Assembly: GCA_023101725.1 (NCBI GenBank)
Contig: JALJCO010007928.1
Coordinates: forward strand, 496,001 to 560,000
Direction: 5' to 3'
From: Atherinomorus stipes
Lineage: Eukaryota; Chordata; Actinopteri; Atheriniformes; Atherinidae
DNA length: 64,000 bases
Shown: positions 24,537 through 36,403 of the stretch, one piece after another
Layout of the letters: every line of letters starts with the position of its first letter
Position numbering within the stretch: the first letter of the stretch is position 1
Program-made: the position numbers and the translations under genes
Notes under the pieces: model-generated
Seen by the model: only the letters and a program-made list of their open reading frames with translations
The model's database searches: none
What the model was told of the DNA's origin: nothing

Positions 24537-26776
24537 GTATATATCATATATATATATGTATATGTATATATCATTTATTCATTTTTTAAACGTGGACTGA
24601 GAATAGCACAGTATAAAATAATATGCATGAAATGAACAAAAAGTATGTACTGTAAATGCATAATAAAGCCACGTGACTGACGTGACTGGCAGCTGGGTGG
24701 CTTGAGGAAGCCTCTTATCTCATCTCATGCAACTCAGATTGACACCTTGCATTAATGTGTGTTTTCCATTACCCGGGCACACAATCCATTTTAACAGCTG
24801 GTGCAGAACAATCTGAAGAGCACCTCCCGGCTGATCTGCACAGGGACAGGCTACGTCACCGCCGCCTCCTGCACCGCCGCTCACTTCATCCAATTAAGTT
24901 AATGACATTCGTACATTTTACTGACGTCATACAGAAGACAAAGCGCCACAAGTTAGTAATTTATCATCCACATGTGGACTATCACCCCGGTCCTGGTACC
25001 TCTATCTATAACTGTGTCTCACCCTTGCCGTCGCACACTGCCTTGTCTGTCTGCCAACACCAGTTATGGATGAAGCCAGCATGTATCTCACACTCAAGAC
25101 GGTCACACAAGTCAGTCATTTATGAGATCGTCTGGTCTGAGTAATAAAAGCCCAGTGTTCAACTCACAGAGAGAGCGAGGGAAAGAGGAGGACTATTCAG
25201 TGTGATTAGATTTTGCTCAGACTGGAAGTGGTACCATGTGCTTTTTAGACTGTTTTCTGCAGGCCACTATGGGGTTGTGTCTTTTTTTATAATGCCCTTT
25301 AGTGGACTGGTCAATTTCCTGTGGTCTGCAGCTTTAAACAACAGCAAGAGATCAAAGGAGCCCTGCTAAGCATGCTTGATTAAAAGAAAATGGTAGGCTA
25401 TTATTAGTGTAAAACCAAACTACATGCCATTTCTAATTCAGGAATTAAAAAAAAAAAACTCAGCAAGAAACAACATAGTGTAAAACACTGGGATTTGCAG
25501 GGATGCAATCCATGACAGATTTCACACAAACTATGGTGCACAAGATGAACAATCAATGCCTGCACACACACCATTTCTCTCACCTTTCCACTGATGACAG
25601 AGTTCTTGTGGTAGAAGCAACACAGAGCTGCTGTCAGAGCCTTCAGGTCGCATCGCTCCGACATTCTTCCCCACTTTAACAGTAAACGCTGCCTTCTGCA
25701 AATATCTAAGCTGTTCACCTCAGCTCTGCTCGCACCGACCTCAGGCCGAAAGCTCAACTTGGATAACTTTCTCAACTGGAAATAATTCCCATTTGTTTAT
25801 TCCAATAAAAAAACCTTCATTACAAAGGTACTGAAGTAAGAATCCTTCAGGGAAGCTTTTCAGTGCTCCCCATCAGGACCGTGTCCATCACCCTGTCATC
25901 TCTGTCTCTCTGCTCCACAGTCCCCTGCAGAGTGAACCCTCCACTCCTCCCTCAGCTCAAAACATCCTTTCTCACACTTTTCCTCCCCTGCCCCACCCCC
26001 CCGGGCTCCATATATGGGCGGGAGAAAGAGCCACGTGGGAAGGTTTGCGCCTGTCATGTGTGGTTTGACTGGGAGTGGTCCGAAGGCAAAATCTCCCTCT
26101 CACTGAAAACACACGGATCACAGAAGGATAAAACATACTGTACTTGACACACAGTCACTCTGCATCAGCCATCACATCTCATGTACGTGTAAAAGTTCAA
26201 AGCTGATATAATCAAATATTTCTATCAGTCTTTGTTTTCTTGAATTCTTTGATTTAAAAATGTCAAAATAATCCAAAATGTTGCCAAATTAATTTTAATT
26301 CCCAACTTTCTTTTCTTGTCCTTGAATCAGATGTCAGTGAAATAAGTGACAAAAGCAATAATATATAAAAATTCTATGAAAATGATGACATTGATTTTGA
26401 ATTGTGGTTCGAAAGAAATATCAAAAACAAACACACAAAAAATAAAACAAGAAAACAAACATAAAAGGATAAAATTTTGTTGAGCAACACTTTGAGACAA
26501 TCAGTGTAATACATTGATTTCTCTAACGTTCAAAAAGACTTTTGCACCTGTTGACAGATATTTTGGTCCACTGTTCATGGGAAAAGTGCTCTAATGTGTC
26601 TGAGACAGTTTTGTTTATTTTTTTTTTTATTATTATTTCCCACCACAATTCAAAAGCAATATTTCATCTCACTAAATTATAATTTTGTAAATTTTTATTT
26701 ATTGTTAGTGTCATTTGTTTCTTGTTATTTGAATTACTGTTGTGAATCTTTTATTTAGTTGAAAGGTATGAATAAC

Positions 26777-26866
<90 letters not shown>

Positions 26867-27487
26867 GAAATTAATACAAAAATACAAAATAAATTAATAC
26901 AGTTTTTGGGCAGCTTTGCACCTTGCAGATATTTTCTGTCACTAAAGAGATGGAATATTTGAGTAACACAAGGGGAAAAGAAATCACATCCTTAGTGAAG
27001 AAAATTGCAAAAGAAACATTTAGAAAATAGCTGCAAGATCAGCTACTTTCCCCTATTTTAATAATCCACAATTGTGCAGTATGGGTGTCTAGACAACAGT
27101 AAAGAATCAGCTGTGTGTGTGTGTGTGTGTGTGTCCTCCAGTGATGCTGATAAATAGCCGGTCATTTGTGCTCCTTAATGACTGTTGAGCAGCTACACTT
27201 GCATTCTAGTAAAAATACCACAACTTTCCCACCAATCCACACATAGACGCAACTCCACTCATGTGCACACTAAAAATACACAATGCAACCTGCATACAGA
27301 CAAAATGATCACCAACGTGCACAGATAAAAACAGCCGCTGCTGTTGATAAAGACAATTCTGTCTACACATGAACACAAACACACAAAAGGGGTGACACCC
27401 CAGCTGAAGGCATGTTCTACCACTAATTACAGTGTGAACTCTGTGAGGATCCAGGAAGGAAATACATGTCAAACATTCCCTACGGTA

Positions 27488-27527
<40 letters not shown>

Positions 27528-30500
27528 CACACAACTGTTGACCACAGCAGCCCCAAATCACCAGCTATGCTAAATGTCCACCTTAAAATACACATGTGTT
27601 GCTCCAGGAATGCTTTGGAAAACAGTGAGGGGCAGAAATCAACATGCTGAGGTTGTATATTTTCTCTGACTATGGTTTGTTGTTTCTGTCATATAGACTG
27701 AGAGAAGCAGCGCTCGGCTAATTATATTGCATAAGGACAGATAAAATACATTATGTCATGTAAAAATGGATTTAAATATGTAGTTCTAAGATGCACATTT
27801 CAGTTTCTGGAGCCGAGATTGAAGAATGATGAGTGGAAATTTGGAGCCTGTGTTGTTGAAAGTAACAAAGCGGACACGAGTACCACTTTAATGGTTTCTC
27901 CATCTTAAAAAGAGAACTGCTGGACTCAGCATTTTCTTCATGGTTTTTATGTTGAAAGTGGCGAACATTTGGCCGTAATTGAACTGGACTGGACGAAGAG
28001 CAGTGGGAGAATAATGAGCGTTACAGTGCAAAAGAATCTTAACATCATGACGAAGACGGGGCGTTTGCTTTCCGGAGATGGACGAGGTCAGCATCGAGTC
28101 ACCGTCTCCGTATCAGTGACAGTGTTAGCCACATTCATCATCATTTTGACTGGTCGATGCATCCACCAGAATATTTATCGGTGCAGTGGTCCATAATGTA
28201 AGATGTGTAAATGCTGCAGGCTCAGGGCTTGAACTTAGCTAAGCCTTCATCTGCCTTTGGAAATCATAACATGCTCGTGCTTTACGATCCGTAAAACCAT
28301 CACACAGACTCAGAAGCAGTAAGATAACTGTAATTTTCAAAGCTTCAATAATGTTAACTAACTTTTTTCCTTTTAAGTAGCTGCTCAGGTTTTTCCTTGC
28401 ATGGCACCAGTGGTGGATCTAAGACTTTTCCAAGTCCAAGGGGGTGCATACAGTATAAAAAATATATGAAAAATAAATAAATAAAGGAGGAACTAAATAT
28501 AAGTCCAACATCAGTGTACAATTCCTTTCCTCAGTGAGTTTTCTGCACTTTTTTAATCAACCATTTATTGTTTGATGTTGGTTGTTTGAAATGTGAACAA
28601 ACATCAAACTTTCAGCATGATTTGCAAATTGTTTTTGTTCATGTACATTGTGCACTTAAAAAAAGAAAGATTTTCATCATATTCCTAACAACATCTAGAC
28701 TATTTTGGTTTTGTTTGTTTTCTTTTTTATTAATCTTTTCCCTACAGCATCAAATGCATAAAGAGTCACACTTTATAACATTTACCATACTGATGCCCTC
28801 TTGGCTCCATCCATACATGAAACGGTCACAAAAATAATATCAAACAACTTTTACATGTTATTACATAACACGTAAGCAGGAGGAGGTGGGTGGTGGTGTT
28901 ACTGTATACTGCAGAATGGTAATTATTGCTCTTCCAGTTTTTACTTCTTGACTTTGCTGTCAGCTGCAGGTCATCAATGTTGACCACATGTGTAAGCTTT
29001 ACAAATTAATACAGATATGACTTGTAAGAGATTTAAAAAATGTACACACATGTAATGTATGTAGTGACATGTAATAAAAAGAAAATTGACTCTTCTTAAT
29101 TGAAAAAAGTAAGGTCTTCATGCAGGGCTGAGTTTACAGCTTTAAAGCTCTAACATGAAGTGTGTGTGTGTGTTGTTGTGACCCTGCTGAAGAGAGACTG
29201 ACATAACAAAGAAGTTACAGACTGGACAGCCTCTGAATTTAGCACAATGACTTAAGACTGTTCCCATCTCCTGTAGTGAGGCGATAACACCTGCCTGCTC
29301 TGTTTTATAGCGGCTGTCTAGATAACTGACCTGAGGAAAATCAAAACAACAAACTTGTTGGTGAAACTAAATGCTTATTGAACAGGTCGCCAGTTTGTCT
29401 TTTTGAAGTTTTCCTTCATCAACAGACTGAATTGATGAAAGTCACAAACTTCTGGAGTCACAAAGCTCAAATTCTCAGGTTTGGCTGCAGTACCTGAACT
29501 GTCCACTAGGTCGTGCACTCCTCTAAAACTTCCAGTATATCGCATTATGAAGATGAATGTCATTTGTGTTATAAATCAAATCTAATGCTACACAGAGTTT
29601 TATCCTGATGCTATCTATATGCATGTGTGAATGTTCTGCAAATATATTTCACATTAAGCAACTGCAACCTGAGACCACACACACACACACACACACACAC
29701 ATGCATGGACACAGAGCGTTATTGTATTGTAAAGCTCTCTCATGAGGGTGCAGAGCAACTTTCAACTCAGAGTGGGAATAAAAGAGAAAGGCACAGAAGT
29801 GTAAGAAAAGAGGAGAAGACTCAGTAAAAGAGGAGTGGAGGATCAGAGGATGAGTCATGTTGCATATCAAAGAGCATCAGACTGCAATATGTTCTTCATT
29901 AGAAATGATGAAAATGTGACAGACAACATCACTATTTTAGTCTAGTTGTTTCAAACTCAACAGCAAATGCAAATATCATTATTAAAATCTCTTTTCCATG
30001 GATCGCTGTGTCCAACACAGCATATTTGAAAAATATTTGACTTAATTTTAGAGGAAAAAAACTCCAAAATGAAAATAATATCTCACATGTGGAAACAAAA
30101 CTCAACTGTCTTTGTGTTCTTATTTGTCTCTTTAAACACTGTCTGGCCAAAATGTAAATAGAAATTAAAAATACCAGGTAATCAGTCTTTGGGATGTGCT
30201 GGGAAACTTTCTCCCATCATCTGTGAAAGTTTTCTTTTATAAAAGAATGGATGGAAATGAACCTTGTAGCATATAAGCTTCTCCAGGTGATCCAAGTGGA
30301 AATGCAAACCAGAATCAAAGTTAAAAAATTGAACAGATTTTTGCAGGAAAACTGTATTCTATGTATCTTTTCTTTTATAACAACGTATTAAAATTTAAGC
30401 CAGCCATCAAGCAAACGAAACACTTCATTGTGAATCTGACTGAACCTCATTTAAAGTAATTTCTTTGTCTTTTTAAACGGGAAGCAAGTTTATTGTATAT

Positions 30501-33500
30501 GAAGCTGAATTCAGACATCAAACCGCTTTGGAAACGAGACTACCCACAAAGGGACAAATTGGCTTTATAATGTATCTGTTAAGAGGTTATTTCTATGCTA
30601 TTGTTCCCTGCAGACGCTTCCTTCCCTGCATACTTCCATCCCTACGCATTAACTCTGCACATAGGCTGATCACACCGGACAATGCGAGGCTGGCTGCCCT
30701 CACACCATTACTGCACTTTTGACCTTTCGGGGAATATGACACGGAACACCTGTACCTTTCAGACGTGGACGTGTATGTTTTCAGCCACTTTGGAAATGCA
30801 AACACACCTGGCATGGCAAAGAAGAGCTGACAGCTACATTTTCACACTTATTATATAATACATGAGATACAGTAGCTTCGAGCACGCAGACACACCAGAG
30901 ATGCACACTCTGTTGACACTACTGACCAAAGAAACACACACGGTGCTGTTTGTGCATGTGCGTGTGCAGATTTGAGTGTGTGTGAGGTTGGCGAGCTGCT
31001 CTTGTGGGAAGGATTGGGTTTGCTTTTCACGCTGAGGTGCCAGCATCCAAACATATGAGCTAATAGATGGAGGTTAATAGGTGGACAGATAGAAATGTTC
31101 AGGGGATGGAGGTTAAAAAAAGGACATATAACCACGTAGCCAGGATAGATATAAAGAAACAGCCATCAAAATTATTCATACACACCCATTAAAGACGAAA
31201 AAAAATCAGCTGTCAGTGAAATCATTAAGAATTGACAAAAGTAATAATAAATAAAAATTTTATGAACATCATGACACTGATTTTGTATTGTGGTTCAAAA
31301 TAAATATAAAAAATAAACACACAAGAAATAAAATCATAGCAATCAGGTGTCTGGGGCCTTTTTTAAAAAGATTATTACTTTCAACTCCAATTCAAAAGCA
31401 ACAATTTCACTCACTAAATTATATTTTTGTAAATTTTTATTTATTATTAGTTTCTTTATTTTCTTGTTATTTGAATTTCTATTGTGAATTTAGCCTTTTG
31501 TTCAATGGGAGGGTATGAATAATTTTGAGGATGACTGTTAAGAAAGGAGCAGATGAGGTCACTACTATGGTTTAGATGTAAATTGTTATTATGATGTCTG
31601 TCAGGATGATTTAACACATCAAACTATTTAGAACAAACCAGGTTTTACTTTTAAACATTGCGATGAGAGAATGATTTATCCACATCAGACCAAGCCAGGG
31701 GAAACCAAATTGCAGTAGAAGTACAATAAATCTTTCTCAGAAACTCATGTGGCTTCTTTTTCACTCTATTTTTCAATTTCTATCTTTTTTATGAACACGA
31801 GCTGAGTAGAAAGTCTAAACCAGGCTTGTACCAGTTGTGTACTGTAGCTGTTTTAACCAAATAACTCACAAAATGCACAAAATGGCTGAAAACGTATTCA
31901 TTAGAAATCCAATAGGAGAAGTTGCTGGCGTGTACTTGTGTTCGGTGCCCTTGTATTAAGCAGATTTCCTCGACAGCAAAACAGAAATCATGCAGGATAA
32001 TAAAAGAGTCAAAGAAACGTGGGCAGTGAAGAATATCAGGTGTCAGCTAGATGATGTGGTGTTAACAGAATGATCACCTCTCAGTCATCATCTCTCTTTC
32101 ACTGAGAGCTGAGACTCAGGTGGTGTGTGTGTGAATAGGATTTAAAGCAGCGTGACGGGGACAGCAGAGTGTCAAACTGCGTGATTTAAAGGGGCATTAT
32201 CCTTCCAGTCCAGGAGCAACTGGATTAACTTCTCCACAGATTGATGTTTATGCTGGAGCCTGCAGAAGGAGCCAACTGTTGTTATTTTTCTCAAGTCCTG
32301 ATATATTCCCAGCTTCTTTCGCCTGCTTTTACTTTAGAGTTACAGCATCTTCAGCTGTGTCAAAGACGGACGAAAGCATTATTAGCTCCATCTTCTATTA
32401 GTGGATCATAAAAAGACCAATGCAATCAATATAAACCACTTTCCCTTTTGCCTTTTTGTTAGGGATGCACGATATTGGAATTTTGGCCGATATCCGATAT
32501 GTCGATTTTTTAAAACTCATGTGGCTGATAACCGATATCAATACCGATATCAAAGCTGAAAAATAAATTATGTAATATTCATTCCTTGTGCAAAATTTAA
32601 AAAAAAATACTTCAACTTGTATTATGTATAACAAGTCAAACTTAATAACAGTTCAAACAAAACGAAGAAGATATTTGCATTATGTCTTAGAACTACCTGG
32701 ATTTTCTTCTCCCTGAGAAAAAAAACAAAACAATACTCAAAAACAGGGGATATTTGGTTATTTACACAATTGACCATGTTTAAACTCTGTTCACACTAGG
32801 GCTGGGAAAAAATATTGACACACTGAAATATCGCGATATTTTCATATGCCAACATCATATCGATATTTAAAAATGCGATATCAATCTATTTTACTAACGA
32901 AATCTTGTGAGTTTTTGTCATTCTGTCACAAAGTCTCGTAAGATTTCATTGTTCTGTTACGAGATCTCGCAGATTTTCGTGAAATCTCGCAAGGTTTCGT
33001 TGGTAAAATAGATCGTTACCCCGTTTTTAAATATCAATATGAAATTGGGATATGAAAATATTGTGATATCCTAAAAGAAACTGTCTTTAGAAGTTTAAAA
33101 GACAGTAAAAAAGAAGTTTTTGAAGAAGAAGAAAAAGAGGAAGGAGAAGGCTTTTTTTTTTTTTTTTTTAACTTTAGAAACAGTGGCCCGATCGGTTAAA
33201 TACCGGTTAAATATCGGTGGGGTGGCTGATGTCCGATACTCAGTTTTAAGTCTGATATAGGCCGATACAGATATCAGGCCGATTATATCATGCATCCCTA
33301 CTTTTTGTACTTCTTGATATTTCAAAGCCAGTTTCTTGTAGAAACAGCTGTAAACTGACTTTTCTTATTTTGCAAACCCATAAACAAAATAGTTTTCCAA
33401 CAGAATCTGTAAAAAATGTACAACCAGAAAAATGTGTCTAAATGTGTTCAAACAGCAGTGTATAAAACCAAAGCGCAGCTGTTGCTCCTACCTTAACATA

Positions 33501-36310
33501 GTCCACTGCTGCATCCAGGGCGGCTGCAGGGTCCCTGGGAAAGACAGACAGAGACAAGGTCCGGTTTAGAGAACACATCTCTCCAGCAGGACCCCAAGGA
33601 CAGCGTCTTCACCTCTGGTTCCTCCTTACACCACAAAATTAACTGAGTTAGATACGAGTTCTGGAGAGTCCCTCTCAGTTTTCCTGAGAAGACTTCAAGC
33701 TCAGCGGAGGCGTGGTGTGTTTTTGAAGCTTTAAATGGATTTCATGCATCCATATCATCTACACGTGAGACCAGGAGAGAAAATGGACACTGAAGATGAG
33801 GGTTAACCGTAACCGTATCCGATCTCACCAGGTCCCAGTTTGAAAGTGAGTTTCTGAGAGAGGAAAAAAGAAAATGCCAGCCTCGCTCTAGACTGCTTTA
33901 AATCGGAGCCTTGCCCTTTGCCTGTCCTTTCCCCTGCCTGCCTCTCACTCTCTCATTCTCGTAGATAGTGGTAAACATGTTCACTCACCGCCTGCCTGAC
34001 TTGGCCTCCTCCCTCACTTTTTCTCTCCTCCCCCACCACAACACACATCGCAGCCACACGCCTACCGTTCTGAGTCCACTGACAATTTCACACAGGGGTT
34101 ACAGCACACACACAAACAGCAGCTTTTTCTTACTTATCTAAGACCCAAAACAAAGCTTAGCGACTCAGGCTGTTTTTAAACCATCAGCTTATGCACAAGT
34201 CATATTTATTCACACTTCCCCCCCAGTATTGTCTGTTATGACCTTTGCTCCCTGCAGCTTCTTACAGAGTAACCAACTTTCGTAGACTCCCTTACATCCA
34301 GCACTCTCCATTTTTAACTTGACTGCTGGTATTTTACAATATCGCTGCAGCTCAGTGTCTCTACGGGGGGCTTACATCCAGGGGCTCGGTGAAAGCAGTA
34401 ATTAGCTCAAATCCCTGGTTACATTAGCAATGTTGGTAGTTTAAATCCCTTAAGCCTGCAATGGTGTTCCCACGGGAATATTAGCACAGTCCATTACTTA
34501 CCAACCAAATATGTTTAGCTGTAAGCCCCCTCAGCCTTAATATGGCCCCGGATAATGAGTAGGATTTACTTATGTAACTGAACAGAGGACTCCATTCACA
34601 ACAAACTACAGCCAGTTATTGTACGTGGAGTGTTCAAGCCTCTCTGTCACCCTTACAATCAACTCCAGGCTTAATGAAAATGAGAATCAGGGAAGAGCCC
34701 AATATGGAGGCTGAGCCCCTTCAATGGTCAGCTGATCACTCATCCACCAATCCTGACGTGCCCCGCAGAGCATCGACACAAAAATCCCGATTTGCCGCTA
34801 AACAGCTCAGCAGCTGTCCGATGCTGTGATGTGTTAATCTGCGAGGCGGAGAACTTCTCAGTTATTTAATGTACGACTGAAGCTTATGAAACTGTCTTCA
34901 CAGAAATGTTCACATCTGAGAAGATAAGGCCAAACATCAACGAGAAGAATGAGCCTCTGTCACTGTAAATGTACAAAAACGGATACTGTTAAAATAATTT
35001 GATTTTGTGTTTAAAGGTTAGAAATGAAGCTTGCACTTGCTTTTGCACGATTTCAGATCAAAGATCAAGTTTTTGTCATGAAACATTAAATTCAGTGCTG
35101 ATTCTTTTTTATGCGGTAAACATTTCACATCCTGGGATCAGTGAGCAAAAGTCACTGATACAGTCAAGATGAGCTGGCCAACTTAAGACAGACATTAGCA
35201 ATCAATAGGTAGATATTACACCTGCTATGTCCAGCAGGATCATTTTTAGCTTTGGTCAGTATCAAGAGGAAAACGCTGCTGAAAATAGTGAAGCCTGGAA
35301 GTTGGGTTTAATAATTGTAGTTCTTCCTTCATCCACTAGGGGCTCCAAAACAGAGCATCTCCCATAGACTCCCATGTTAAAAACGCCGACTTCACAGCAG
35401 AAATAAACATGTTTACAGCCTGGTTCAAAAAATCATTTTAGGTTTAATAGGTCAAGTTTACCTTCATGTCAACTGTGAGGGGGGTGAATTTTTTTGTTAC
35501 TCATTCGTTTAGATGTTAATCTTAAAATTACACATACTGCAATCAGGGGCGTATCTTTTTGATTGACAGTCGGCAGACTGGATGCTGGCCTGCGGCTAAG
35601 AGTTAGCTCCTTGTTTGCTCTCGGTAAGGTCTCAGTCTGCAGCAAATTAGCAAAATGGTGGTTTTTTAGTCAGCTAACAGCAAGTCCAAACGTGCTTTAC
35701 CTTTATCCCGCAGCTTAGGAGGCTAATCTTCATTAGCTCCTGTGAGTTTCGAGTTAGCTCGGTTTGCATTTAGCCCAGAGTACGTTCACTGTCAATCATT
35801 TGCCCTGAGGCCGCACTTTGCCCATTTTAGTATTTTCGGGGAGTGACGACACACGTGACACGGCAAGATGGTAACTGTGGGACACGCCCAACTGGCTTGA
35901 CTTTCCCTAATTCAGACAGCAACAGATACTACTTCCATTTTTTTTACAGTCTTTGTTCGGTATCTGTGTGTTAAATACAGGAATTCTTATGTGGACACCC
36001 TTTCTATAACGACTTTGAGCTATTTTCAATGTCATAAAACAAAACTCGGTTTAGAGATTTTGAAGTAACTTATATTTGAGAATTATACTTCTTATGTAAA
36101 ACGATGTGTGCTTTTATCTGTTTTAACTTTTACCTCTGAAGCGGTGTCTGTCGATCCTGGTCCAGGAGTCCTCGAGGACCAGGATTGAGAATCACTGCTC
36201 TGTACCACTTTGAGATCATTATAAGAGATCATTTGAGATTATTATTATTGTTATTATTATTATTATTATTGTTATTATTATTATTATTATTATTGTTATT
36301 ATTATTATTA

Positions 36311-36403
<93 letters not shown>

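Larger units (their letters stand above)
9235..33491 (-). other. bcar3: bcar3 intron 3 (24 kb), mostly repeats
   Basis: The large intron between exons 3 and 4. It holds MITE family A copies, hAT elements, an RTE/L2-like patch at 20.7-22.0 kb, hairpins and TA/CA microsatellites. The only exon-like segment I found is at 25584-25664. I see nothing I can name in 9370-10380, 11000-12900, 17000-19100, 22050-23800, 27560-29150 and 29900-31150. Confidence 0.7.
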
